Under the pieces are notes generated by a model. That model saw nothing but the letters and a program-made list of their open reading frames with translations. It had not been told where the DNA came from and did not search any database. From assembly GCA_947175245.1 (NCBI GenBank), contig CAMWLW010000011.1, positions 1 through 43,722 on the forward strand: a DNA stretch of 43,722 nucleotides. The letters are read 5' to 3'. Positions 26,437 through 34,602 of this stretch are shown piece by piece. How positions within the stretch are numbered: position 1 is the first letter of the stretch; each line of letters starts with the position of its first letter. The stretch is from an uncultured Bacteroidales bacterium (GTDB lineage Bacteria; Bacteroidota; Bacteroidia; Bacteroidales; Muribaculaceae). A program made the position numbers and the translations under genes.

Positions 26437-26512
26437 ACTTGATAAGTCTAAATTAATATCACACTCGCGGTGAGTGAGTATGTATTAATGCGTTGAATTA
26501 ATATTAATCGTG

Positions 26513-27241
26513 TTAGTTGTCATTTGTCACCGATGCCTCGTCGGGGGGCATCTCTATCTCGGCGTTGGCTATGAGCTCGACAGCCCGGTCAATGGTCATG
26601 CATCGGTCAACGGTCACATCGCCCACCCTCGTGCGCCTCAGCGCCGTCAGGTGTCCGCCCGAGCCGAGCGCAGCGCCGATATCACGGGCCAGCGCTCTGA
26701 TGTAAGTACCCTTGCTGCACACCACCCTGACGGTGATCGACTGCTGTGAATAATCCAGCAACTCAATCTCATCGATAACGAGCACCTTGGGCTTGAGCTC
26801 GACCTCCTCGCCGCGTCGTGCCATCTTGTAGGCACGGCGGCCGTCGATTTTGCAGGCCGAGAACGACGGCGGCACCTGCTCGATACGGCCGGTGAAACGC
26901 GTCAGCGTCTCCTCGACCAGCCCGCGGGTGATATGTTCAGTGGGATATGTAGCGTCAATCTGCGTCTCGAGGTCATAGCTCGGAGTCGTCGCGCCCAGCG
27001 CTATGGTGGCAATATACTCCTTGACGCCGGCCTGCAGCTCGTCGATGCGCTTGGTGGCGCGCCCGGTGCATATTATCATCACACCTGTAGCCAGCGGGTC
27101 AAGCGTCCCGGCGTGACCCACCTTCAGCTTCCTCAGCCCCATGCGACGCTGCATGCACGACCTCAGACGCTTCACCGCGTTGAACGACGTCCACTCCAGC
27201 GGCTTGTCAATGTACAGTATTTCGCCCTCTACAAAGTTCAT
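26513..27241 (-). CDS. truB: tRNA pseudouridine(55) synthase
   Basis: The product (242 residues from this start) makes pseudouridine 55 in the T loop of tRNAs. The catalytic aspartate is D48 in VGHAGTLDPLATGVM; YIDKPLEWTSFNAVKRLR precedes it, and YIRALARDIGAALG with HLTALRRTRVG follow. A longer frame extends to 27307, but the ATG at 27241 overlaps the uppP stop by 4 nt (ATGA) and matches the usual family N-terminus, so it is chosen. Confidence 0.95.
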   Translation of the reverse strand: MNFVEGEILYIDKPLEWTSFNAVKRLRSCMQRRMGLRKLKVGHAGTLDPLATGVMIICTGRATKRIDELQAGVKEYIATIALGATTPSYDLETQIDATYPTEHITRGLVEETLTRFTGRIEQVPPSFSACKIDGRRAYKMARRGEEVELKPKVLVIDEIELLDYSQQSITVRVVCSKGTYIRALARDIGAALGSGGHLTALRRTRVGDVTVDRCMTIDRAVELIANAEIEMPPDEASVTNDN

Positions 27242-28101
27242 GCCGCGTGAGTTAACTGCCACAAAATCGATAGAATACCGGCAGCCGCACAGTAGACGGC
27301 AAACCATATCAGCTTACCCTTCTTCACCAGATTAATCATCCAGCGGCATGCCAGACAGCCCACCACAAAGGCGGCCACAAAACCCACTATCATCGGCAAC
27401 AGCTCAACCGACTGTGACTGGGCAGCCGTCATCGATTCGCTGCCAAAAAGTATCTTTTTAGAGTCGAGCAAAGCCTCGCCGAGAATGGGTATCACCACCA
27501 TGAAAAACGAGAACTGAGCCACCTTGTCGCGGCGGTCACCCAACAGCAGACCCGTCGCAATCGTCGAGCCCGAACGGCTCAGACCCGGCAGCACGGCCAC
27601 AGCCTGGGCACAGCCTATGATGAACGCATCCATCCACGTGATGTCGTGACCCTTGTAGTCAACACCCTCGCTCCTGAGCACCTTCTCGGGCTCAGTGCGC
27701 GAGAAGTAGGTGAACGACAGCAACATGGCAGTAATCAACAGGCAGATGCCAACAATCAGCAGGTTGCCGTTGAACAGCTCGTCAATCTGATCCTTGAACA
27801 TCAGGCCGACAATGAGAATAGGTACACACGACACCAGCAGCTTCAGCACATAATAGAAATTGTCGTCGCGCTTGAAGCCGAAGAACGACGTCACCAGCGG
27901 CACGAACTCGCGCCACAACACCACTATAGTGCTCAACACTGTAGCGACATGCAGCACAACATCAAATTGCAGCGACTCAGCGCCCTCCATATCCATGCCC
28001 AGAATCTGCTTGAAAATCTCGAGATGACCCGAGCTGCTCACAGGCAGATACTCCGACAATCCCTGTACTATACCCAGTACCAAAGCTTGTAGCCAGTCCA
28101 T
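27238..28101 (-). CDS. uppP: Undecaprenyl-diphosphate phosphatase
   Basis: The 287-residue inner-membrane protein of the BacA type recycles undecaprenyl pyrophosphate, the lipid carrier for peptidoglycan and other envelope glycans. Conserved motifs are LGIVQGLSEYLPVSSSGHLEI at residues 9-29 and LPGLSRSGSTIATGLLLGDRRD near 170-190, which hold the catalytic Glu, Ser and Arg residues. Around eight hydrophobic helices are visible. Its stop overlaps the truB start. Confidence 0.96.
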   Translation of the reverse strand: MDWLQALVLGIVQGLSEYLPVSSSGHLEIFKQILGMDMEGAESLQFDVVLHVATVLSTIVVLWREFVPLVTSFFGFKRDDNFYYVLKLLVSCVPILIVGLMFKDQIDELFNGNLLIVGICLLITAMLLSFTYFSRTEPEKVLRSEGVDYKGHDITWMDAFIIGCAQAVAVLPGLSRSGSTIATGLLLGDRRDKVAQFSFFMVVIPILGEALLDSKKILFGSESMTAAQSQSVELLPMIVGFVAAFVVGCLACRWMINLVKKGKLIWFAVYCAAAGILSILWQLTHAA

Positions 28102-28169
28102 ACCTTTTTTCCTTAGATGGTATAAATTAGTTAATAATGTGATTCAGATAATAATCGTGTTTTAATGTC

Positions 28170-28200
28170 GCACGCCGTCAACCACGGTTGAACGGCACGC
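28170..28200. other. Hairpin-forming sequence between DUF3098 and uppP
   Basis: CCGTCAACC (28175-28183) and GGTTGAACGG (28186-28195) are inverted repeats with one bulged base. No T tract follows on the minus strand, so it may be an RNA-processing or pausing structure, or have no role. Confidence 0.3.
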
Positions 28201-28214
28201 ACAGGCTAAAAGTC

Positions 28215-28493
28215 TTAACGACGGCGCGGCCTGTATATCAGCGACACGCCCATAGCTACAAAGCCCAGGAACGCAATCGTCGGCCCGACTACGATGCGGC
28301 GAGTGCCGAAGATATCAGGATTAAATACCTCACCACTCGATTTTCCGCCAAGCATGAGTAAGAAACCCAGCACAATGAGTGCTGCCGACGCGGCCATCAG
28401 TATAAAGTTAATTTTAACGAGGGGCAATTGTGTAGCTTTCTCAAGGTTCGTCTCCTTGGATGCGTTTGAGAATTGTTTAACAGGTTTGCTCAT
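28215..28493 (-). CDS. DUF3098 domain-containing membrane protein
   Basis: The 92-residue protein has a short soluble N-terminus and two membrane helices (about 28-46 and 70-86). PLVKINFILMAASAALIVLGF and the GGKSSGEVFNPDIFGTRRI loop are typical of DUF3098. Its function is unknown, but from memory the family sits between ftsX and uppP in many Bacteroidetes, suggesting a link to the divisome or lipid-carrier recycling. The 144 nt before it hold an AT-rich stretch and a G7 run. Confidence 0.88.
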   Translation of the reverse strand: MSKPVKQFSNASKETNLEKATQLPLVKINFILMAASAALIVLGFLLMLGGKSSGEVFNPDIFGTRRIVVGPTIAFLGFVAMGVSLIYRPRRR

Positions 28494-28637
28494 TGTTAGA
28501 ATTATTTACGTTGATAGAACTTTAATGTCTGATACTACTGTTTTTTTATTATCTCTACTGTTTATTAATATTTGTGTTATTTTGCGATATCAAATCATGT
28601 GTTTTCAGCCCGGGGGGGTGGTGGGCACCGCCGCTAT

Positions 28638-29507
28638 TCAGAACATCTCGTCATAGTCAAGCCTCAGGTATTTGTTGGTAGCCAGGGCCGCCGCCACGCC
28701 ACATATCACGATGCCCGTCAGCAGCATGGCCGGAAACACCCACGCCACTCCCGTCCATGTCACAATCTGAGCCAACTGACCCGACGCGCGGTGAACGGCC
28801 ACAATAAGCATCCACAACAACAGGCCCGACACCAGGCCGGCAACCACACCGTTGACTATGCCCGTGCGTATGAACGGACGGCGTATGAACGCCCCGGTCG
28901 CCCCCACGAGCTTCATCGTGTGGATAAGGAACCGACTCGAATACACCGTCAGGCGTATCGTGTTGTTAATCAGCACGCCCGACACCACGAGCAACGCCAG
29001 CGCCAGCGGCAGGAACACCATCGACAGGATGTCGACGACATTGTTCACCACATCGACGACACGCGTCGTAGTCGACACCTCGTCGATACCGTCGAGCGCC
29101 GACAGGCGGCCCGTTATCATATCGAGACTGTCGCTGACAGCATACTCAGGCACCACCGTGACCTCAAACTGAGCGCCGAACGGATTGACACCCAGCACGG
29201 CCATCACATCCTCGCCATTGTCACGCTCCCAGGCTGCGAGCGTCTCGTCGGCCGACGTGAACGTCACCTCATTGACATAGCGGGCGCCCGACAGCATACG
29301 CTTTACCGACGCCAGCTGCTCGTCCGACACATCGTCGTTCATCACCACCGTGAAACCCATGCGCGACTTCAGCGTGTCACTGAAATTGCGGGCACCGACA
29401 GCTATGCAGGCAAAAATACCGAGAATGAGAAGCACTATCATGACACTGACCGTAGCCATGAGCTGCTTCCCGAAGATGCTTTTTCCTGTCAGACTGACCT
29501 TCTTCAT
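28638..29507 (-). CDS. ftsX: Cell division protein FtsX, ABC transporter permease-like
   Basis: The 289-residue inner-membrane protein has FtsX topology: an N-terminal helix (about 17-37), an extracytoplasmic domain of about 115 residues, and three helices near 160-180, 205-230 and 255-280. With ATPase FtsE it activates cell-wall hydrolases at division. VKRMLSGARYVNEVTFTS and NPFGAQFEVTV in the extracytoplasmic domain are typical. ftsE is not in the window, which is common in Bacteroidetes. It heads the leftward run ftsX-DUF3098-uppP-truB-queA. Confidence 0.93.
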   Translation of the reverse strand: MKKVSLTGKSIFGKQLMATVSVMIVLLILGIFACIAVGARNFSDTLKSRMGFTVVMNDDVSDEQLASVKRMLSGARYVNEVTFTSADETLAAWERDNGEDVMAVLGVNPFGAQFEVTVVPEYAVSDSLDMITGRLSALDGIDEVSTTTRVVDVVNNVVDILSMVFLPLALALLVVSGVLINNTIRLTVYSSRFLIHTMKLVGATGAFIRRPFIRTGIVNGVVAGLVSGLLLWMLIVAVHRASGQLAQIVTWTGVAWVFPAMLLTGIVICGVAAALATNKYLRLDYDEMF

Positions 29508-29595
29508 CGATGCTGATTAAACCTAAAATTCCTTTTAACTTTCAGGACATCAAACCGTTATTCACCGCCATGCCCTTAGTAGCCCAAATTTACCG

Positions 29596-29627
29596 CAAAA
29601 ATACAACATCCGACCCCCCTTTGTCAA
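29596..29627 (-). promoter_or_regulatory. Promoter of the ftsX run
   Basis: On the minus strand, TTG (29627-29625), a 21-nt spacer and TATTTTTG (29603-29596) match the Bacteroidetes pattern. A second -7-like box, TAAATTTG, lies at 29592-29585 without a good -33. The leader to ftsX is about 80 nt. Confidence 0.5.
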
Positions 29628-29686
29628 GTATTTTGACAACAAATTTTCCACAAATTCACAAAAATTCAGACTCTATCGGCTTGACA

Positions 29687-30343
29687 TCAGGAGTTCTCAT
29701 ATTCCGTCGGGTCATCCAGGCCGGCCAGCGCCAGAGCCTCACGGCGCTCGACACACGTGCCACAGCGACCGCAGTGCTTCGCGCCACCCTTGTAACACGA
29801 ATAAGTATGCCCATAGTCGACACCTACAGCAGCACCCCGCGCCGCAATCTCGCTTTTGGTCAGGTCGGTATACGGCGCCCACAGCTTCACATCGGCAAAC
29901 GTCCCCGCCCTCACAGCCTCATCCATAGCCTTGATAAACTCGGGGCGGCAGTCAGGATAAATCGTATGGTCACCGGCGTGATTGGCTATCATCACACGCG
30001 ACAGCCCGCGGCTCTCGGCCAGACCGGCCGCCACCGACAGCATGATACCGTTGCGGAACGGCACCACCGTCGAGCGCATGTTCTCCTCGGCATATCCCCC
30101 CTCGGGAATAGCATCGGCCCCGCTCAGCAGTGAGCTCTCAAAGTATTGACCCATGAAACTCAGGTCAATCTCCACCAGCTCGATACCCAGCTTCAGGCAA
30201 TTGTAGCGCGCACACTCACGCTCACGCTCATTATGATTTGAGCCATAGCTGAAATTCAGCGCCAGCGCTATCTCGTCACGGTAGTCATACAACATCGTCG
30301 TCGAGTCCATGCCGCCCGACAACACAATCAGAGCATCCTTCAT
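29687..30343 (-). CDS. queC: 7-cyano-7-deazaguanine synthase
   Basis: The 218-residue enzyme (from this start) makes preQ0 from 7-carboxy-7-deazaguanine, ammonia and ATP, early in queuosine synthesis. The ATP loop SGGMDS is at residues 9-14. Zinc ligands are the cysteines of TYSCYKGGAKHCGRCGTC near the C-terminus. VPFRNGIMLSVAAG and TYPDCRPEF-like IYPDCRPEFI are family motifs. The open frame extends nine codons upstream to 30370, but MKDALIVLSGG is the normal family start. It appears to be monocistronic. Confidence 0.95.
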   Translation of the reverse strand: MKDALIVLSGGMDSTTMLYDYRDEIALALNFSYGSNHNERERECARYNCLKLGIELVEIDLSFMGQYFESSLLSGADAIPEGGYAEENMRSTVVPFRNGIMLSVAAGLAESRGLSRVMIANHAGDHTIYPDCRPEFIKAMDEAVRAGTFADVKLWAPYTDLTKSEIAARGAAVGVDYGHTYSCYKGGAKHCGRCGTCVERREALALAGLDDPTEYENS

Positions 30344-30368
30344 ATATATACTTATATCGTAAATCTTC

Positions 30369-30419
30369 AAAACAAAAGCCGCACAAACACCCGCCGTCGT
30401 CGGGCAAGGTTTGTGCGGC
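30369..30419 (-). terminator. Intrinsic terminator after fabF
   Basis: An 11-bp perfect stem (GCCGCACAAAC at 30378-30388 with 30409-30419), extended inside by CCCG/CGGG, is followed on the minus strand by TTTTGTTTTG. It lies 44 nt after the fabF stop codon. Confidence 0.8.
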
Positions 30420-30462
30420 CTGTATTAATGTAAATCATGCCGTCAACCGGCAGTCATAACTC

Positions 30463-31728
30463 TTATTCCTCGTACTTTTTCACGATAACGGTAGCATTGT
30501 GACCACCGAAACCGAACGAGTTGCTCAGAGCGGCACGAACCGGACGGTTCTGAGCCTTATTGAACGTGAAGTTAAGGTTGTAGTCGATATTCTCGTCATC
30601 GTCACCCTCCTCGTGGTTAATTGTGGGCGGAACGACATCCTCAAGCACCGACTTGACGCTGAACATAGCCTCGAGAGCGCCGGTAGCACCCAACAGGTGA
30701 CCGGTCATCGACTTGGTCGAGCTGATGTTGAGGTCATAGGCATGCTTGCCGAACACCTCCATGATAGCCTTGATCTCAGACACGTCACCGACGGGAGTCG
30801 AAGTGCCGTGAACATTGATATAGTCAATATCCTCAGGCTTCATATTGGCATCCTCGAGCGCGTTGCGCATAGCCAGGATAGCACCCAGACCCTCGGGATG
30901 GGTAGCCGTCAGGTGATAAGCGTCGGCCGACAGACCACCGCCTGCAACCTCGGCATAAATCTTGGCGCCGCGGGCCTTGGCATGCTCCAGCTCCTCGAGA
31001 ATGAGCACAACCGAACCCTCACCCATCACAAAGCCGTCGCGCGACTTGCTGAAGGGGCGTGATGCCGTCTCGGGGCTGTCATTGCGGGTCGACAGGGCGT
31101 GCATCGAGTTGAAACCGCCCACACCGGCAGGGAAGATAGCAGCCTCGGCGCCACCGGTAACGATAGCGTCAGCCTTGCCCAGACGTATGAGGTTGAAAGC
31201 GTCGATAATAGCGTTGTTTGACGACGCACACGCCGACACGGTACCGAAGTTGGGGCCGTGGAAGCCATACTCCATCGACACATGACCCGACGCTATGTCG
31301 GCAATCATCTTCGGGATGAAGAAAGGATTATATTTGGGGCCGTTCTCCTCGTTCTTGGCATAGTAGCCTGCCTCCTCTTCAAAGGTGTGCAGACCGCCGA
31401 TACCGGCAGCGATGATAACACCCACACGGTCACGGTTAAGTTTCTCATCGCTCTCCAGACCCGAGTTCTCGATAGCCTGCTTGGCAGCATACATCGCATA
31501 CTGGGCATACAGGTCGAGAGTGCGGATTTTCTTACGGTCAAGGAACGACGAAGCATCAAAATTCTTTACCTCACAGGCAAACTGTGTCTTGAACTTCGAC
31601 GCATCAAAATGAGTAATGGGCCCTGCACCGCTCACGCCGGCAAGAGCGTTGCTCCAAGTGGTCTCAACGTCGTTGCCAAGGGGTGTTACTGCACCCAGGC
31701 CGGTTACTACTACTCTTTTTAACTCCAT
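30463..31728 (-). CDS. fabF: Beta-ketoacyl-ACP synthase II
   Basis: The 421-residue condensing enzyme elongates acyl-ACP with malonyl-ACP in fatty-acid synthesis. The catalytic triad is C167 (VSACASS), H308 (NVHGTSTPVGD) and H344 (MTGHLLGATGALE). The N-terminus RRVVVTGLGAVTPLGN-like KRVVVTGLGAVTPLG and the C-terminus SNSFGFGGHNATVI are typical. It follows acpP in the same direction (118 nt gap), the usual acpP-fabF pairing, and ends at a strong terminator. Confidence 0.97.
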   Translation of the reverse strand: MELKRVVVTGLGAVTPLGNDVETTWSNALAGVSGAGPITHFDASKFKTQFACEVKNFDASSFLDRKKIRTLDLYAQYAMYAAKQAIENSGLESDEKLNRDRVGVIIAAGIGGLHTFEEEAGYYAKNEENGPKYNPFFIPKMIADIASGHVSMEYGFHGPNFGTVSACASSNNAIIDAFNLIRLGKADAIVTGGAEAAIFPAGVGGFNSMHALSTRNDSPETASRPFSKSRDGFVMGEGSVVLILEELEHAKARGAKIYAEVAGGGLSADAYHLTATHPEGLGAILAMRNALEDANMKPEDIDYINVHGTSTPVGDVSEIKAIMEVFGKHAYDLNISSTKSMTGHLLGATGALEAMFSVKSVLEDVVPPTINHEEGDDDENIDYNLNFTFNKAQNRPVRAALSNSFGFGGHNATVIVKKYEE

Positions 31729-31846
31729 TACTTTACTGGTATTTTGGGTTGGAAATCTCTTTATAAAATATTATCACTCTCGACTACCCGACGTCCCCTT
31801 TGGCACGGCCGGCAAGATCAAGAGTGACAATTATTGGTTGGCTATA

Positions 31847-32083
31847 TTAAGCCTGAGCAGCCTCGATGTAAGCGATAGCGTCACCTACAGTGGCGATACC
31901 CTCGGCCTTGTCGTCGGGGATGGTGATGTTGAACTCTTTCTCAAACTCCATGATGAGTTCTACAGTGTCAAGGCTGTCTGCACCCAGATCGGTGGTGAAT
32001 GCAGCGGTTTCGGTTACCTGGTTCTCGTCTACGCCAAGCTTGTCAACGATGATAGCTTTAACACGTGATGCGATTTCTGACAT
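31847..32083 (-). CDS. acpP: Acyl carrier protein
   Basis: The 78-residue acidic protein carries growing fatty acids on a phosphopantetheine attached at S37 in [16 protein letters not shown]. The open frame extends to 32206, but [18 protein letters not shown] is the normal ACP start, and the extension would cover two promoter boxes. It is first in the acpP-fabF unit. Confidence 0.96.
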   Translation of the reverse strand: MSEIASRVKAIIVDKLGVDENQVTETAAFTTDLGADSLDTVELIMEFEKEFNITIPDDKAEGIATVGDAIAYIEAAQA

Positions 32084-32127
32084 AATGTTTAAAGTTTTAT
32101 AATTAGTAATTCCAAATTTTTGCGTTG

Positions 32128-32178
32128 CAAAGTTAAAACATTTTTTGCTAACATTTATGCTTTCAGGCCACAAAGTTA
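32128..32178 (-). promoter_or_regulatory. Two -7 boxes upstream of acpP
   Basis: On the minus strand TAACTTTG occurs twice, at 32135-32128 and 32178-32171, both perfect TAnnTTTG boxes 43 nt apart. Neither has a clear -33 TTG at 19-21 nt. Confidence 0.5.
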
Positions 32179-32206
32179 CAAAACAATTTTGATATTCTCC
32201 ACTCAA

Positions 32207-32487
32207 TTACTGAAAAAAATCTCTAATTTTCAACACATCACTGTAAATCAATTCATTATCTAAATACGATTATTACAGAATAACTTCATCACACATTTAT
32301 TAACATTACTACACTTATCTTAACTAACAAATTTTAAAAACATGTTTTAAAACATAAAAACCGGACTATACATTTTTTCAGAATCAGCGGCTTAATATAT
32401 GTAGAGCGCCGGTAATACGGGGCAACGTCTGCATCAGTATACAATAATTAATATATAAATTCATCATTAACCTTAAAAATTAAGCCA
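32207..32487. other. AT-rich intergenic region with a perfect palindrome
   Basis: The gap between acpP and the beta-helix gene is 404 nt. Beyond the acpP promoter boxes this part is very AT-rich and holds the perfect 14-nt palindrome ATGTTTTAAAACAT at 32342-32355. I see no open frame, tRNA or clear TAnnTTTG promoter for the rightward gene. Confidence 0.4.
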
Positions 32488-33966
32488 ATGATTAAACAGT
32501 TACTCATTATCGCAGCCTTGGGAGCGCCAATTGCCGGCTCAGCTACCAACTTCTACATCACACCCGACGGCAACGGAGCCAAAGACGGCACGACATGGGA
32601 GAACGCAATGGGCCTCGCCGAGTTCTGCGACCACATGAAATTCACCTTCAACTCTACACCCGTCAACGATAGCCACACCGGCGAGGACTACTACTTTGCC
32701 ACCGGCACATACACGTTCACATCGACAATATTCGTCTACCGCTCGGGCGTCAGCTTCAACGGCGGCTACGATTCCGCCACCGGCCAGCCCGACACGGCGG
32801 CGCGCACCATCTTTGACGGAGACCATAAATCACGCAGCAACGGCGCCCTGTTCGTCCAGGCCGACAGCGAGCGCAACGACGACGGCAAGAAACGCACCTT
32901 CATCGTGCGCGACATCGACTTCACCAACTTCGTCACCACCGGCGAGTGGCGCGGCAACGATACCAACTGGCAGTCGGGCCGCCCATCAGCAATATACATC
33001 ACCAAATGTGGCTATGCCGAGATAACCGGCTGCAATTTCATCAACAACAGTTGTACCGGCACAGGCAACAACGCTATGGCCGGAGCCCTGTCGCTCAACA
33101 AGGTCAACGCCCTCGTGAGCCGGTGTTCATTCATCGATAACAGCGGCACCGATGGCGGCGCCATCAAACTTTATTATAATGTAGACGGCGCGTGGGTCAA
33201 GAATGTTTATCTGACCGTCGACCGCTGCTACTTCACCGGCAACACATCGGCCAACAACGGCGGTGCCATATATGGACGTAACTCTATGGCCGTCAACATC
33301 ATCAACACCACCATCACCGGCAACAGCGCCACATCGGGCGGCGGCATATATTCCAACGCTCCGGGCAACTATGACCAGATTGTAAACATCGTCTCATCGA
33401 CTATCGCCGACAATACAGCCGATAACGGGTCAGAGGTCTACACCAACGGCAACGGTATCGTCAACACCGCCAACAGCATCATCGTAGCCACCGGCGACAT
33501 CATCCCGATGGCCGACGCCACCTCGACAGCCGGTTATACCTTCCTCGGCAATAACCTCATAGGGCAGGTAGCCGAAGGTTACACAGCAACCGCTACCGAC
33601 AACATCGCCGCCGACAACAATTATTCAGCCGTCTTCGGCTCCAACACCCTCGCCGCCAACGGTACACTCTCACCCGTGAGCTTCCACCGGGGTATGGCTC
33701 CCGGCGACATAGCCTCGACCGTAGCTTCACAGGGATGGAACTACACCGTCGACACCGCCGTCGACCAGATAGGTAACGCCCGTTATGACGACACCTGCAA
33801 CGGTGCTCTCGCCCTCGACGAGACCAATACGGGCATCGACAACGTCACCGTCGACAACGACAATCAGGACACATCATGGTACAACCTTCAGGGCATACGC
33901 TTCAACAGCCGCCCCACAGCCAAGGGTTTATATATTCATAAGGGAAAGAAAGTATTAGTTTATTGA
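32488..33966 (+). CDS. Secreted right-handed beta-helix (polymorphic-repeat type) protein
   Basis: The 492-residue protein has a signal peptide (MIKQLLIIAALGAPIAGSA) and then TNFYITPDGNGAKDGTTWENAM, a common start of surface beta-helix proteins. Repeats of the GGAIYGRNS, INTTITGNSATSGGGIYSN and SSTIADNTADNGSEVYTNG kind from about 210 to 330 mark a right-handed beta-helix. The last 30 residues (SWYNLQGIRFNS...KGLYIHKGKKVLVY) match the tail of the glycosidase encoded at 2447. Substrate and role are unknown; adhesin-like or polysaccharide-binding functions are possible. It precedes the sigma-factor gene by 84 nt but is probably a separate unit. Confidence 0.8.
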   Translation: MIKQLLIIAALGAPIAGSATNFYITPDGNGAKDGTTWENAMGLAEFCDHMKFTFNSTPVNDSHTGEDYYFATGTYTFTSTIFVYRSGVSFNGGYDSATGQPDTAARTIFDGDHKSRSNGALFVQADSERNDDGKKRTFIVRDIDFTNFVTTGEWRGNDTNWQSGRPSAIYITKCGYAEITGCNFINNSCTGTGNNAMAGALSLNKVNALVSRCSFIDNSGTDGGAIKLYYNVDGAWVKNVYLTVDRCYFTGNTSANNGGAIYGRNSMAVNIINTTITGNSATSGGGIYSNAPGNYDQIVNIVSSTIADNTADNGSEVYTNGNGIVNTANSIIVATGDIIPMADATSTAGYTFLGNNLIGQVAEGYTATATDNIAADNNYSAVFGSNTLAANGTLSPVSFHRGMAPGDIASTVASQGWNYTVDTAVDQIGNARYDDTCNGALALDETNTGIDNVTVDNDNQDTSWYNLQGIRFNSRPTAKGLYIHKGKKVLVY

Positions 33967-34050
33967 GTGTGCCCATAGGCCACAGCTTCAAAGGTAAAAA
34001 AGATTGTTTATTAGGTTATTGCAGCCCCAACCCAACACTGCAACCCATCC

Positions 34051-34602
34051 ATGAAAAGCGACAACGACAACCCCGACGACATCGTCTACCGCCTCGGACG
34101 GTCAGACGAACGAGCCCTGAACCAGTTCATGGCACGGTGGTCACAGCGACTGTACCACTATGCCATGTCCATGCTCGGGTCCAAAGACAGCGTCGACGAA
34201 GTCGTCAGCGACGTTTTTCTCCAAGTATGGAAATCACGACGTGAACTCGTCAAAATACAATACATGGAGCAATGGCTCAGACGCATAACCTACTGCAAGT
34301 GCATGTCACGGCTACGCACGGACGCCGGTATTCCACGGTTCGTCTCCATCGACGACATCGAGCACTTCACCCTGCCATCGATCGAGAGTACCGACGAGAC
34401 CATCCTCAACCGCGAGCAACAGCGGGCCGTCAGCGAGGGGCTCGAATCACTGCCGCCGCGCTGCCGCCATGTCTTCTATCTCGCCAAGATCGAGAAGATG
34501 CCATATAAGCAGATAGCCACCATACTCGACATATCACTGCCCACCGTCAACTATCACGTCGCCTACGCGATGGAACAACTACGTAAAAAGCTCAAACGAT
34601 GA
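34051..34602 (+). CDS. ECF-type RNA polymerase sigma factor (sigma-70 family)
   Basis: The 183-residue protein has region 2 (FMARWSQRLYHYAMSMLGSKDSVDEVVSDVFLQVWKSRREL, about 20-60) and a region 4 HTH (LPPRCRHVFYLAKIEKMPYKQIATILDISLPTVNYHVAYAMEQLRKKL, about 130-180). This is the form paired with FecR-type anti-sigma factors in Bacteroidetes glycan loci. The adjacent FecR gene overlaps its stop by 4 nt (ATGA). It probably directs transcription of the downstream susC-like operon, which lacks a normal -7 box. Confidence 0.93.
   Translation: MKSDNDNPDDIVYRLGRSDERALNQFMARWSQRLYHYAMSMLGSKDSVDEVVSDVFLQVWKSRRELVKIQYMEQWLRRITYCKCMSRLRTDAGIPRFVSIDDIEHFTLPSIESTDETILNREQQRAVSEGLESLPPRCRHVFYLAKIEKMPYKQIATILDISLPTVNYHVAYAMEQLRKKLKR

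Noticed and set aside
27636-27650. CACGTG-containing word as a possible parS site
   Set aside because: It lies inside uppP and its flanks are not palindromic, unlike the TGTT-CACGTG-AACA form of parS.
28612-28618. A run of seven G that might act as a phase-variable tract
   Set aside because: It lies between the ftsX stop and the DUF3098 gene and is not in a reading frame or promoter spacer, so slippage would have no evident effect.
28572-29516. A 314-codon plus-strand open frame opposite ftsX
   Set aside because: The product is rich in His, Arg and Gln, typical of an antisense reading of GC-rich coding DNA; ftsX on the minus strand has clear topology and a promoter.
25387-30343. queA and queC as one queuosine operon
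   Set aside because: They are on the same strand but separated by five genes, and ftsX has its own promoter after queC, so they belong to different units.
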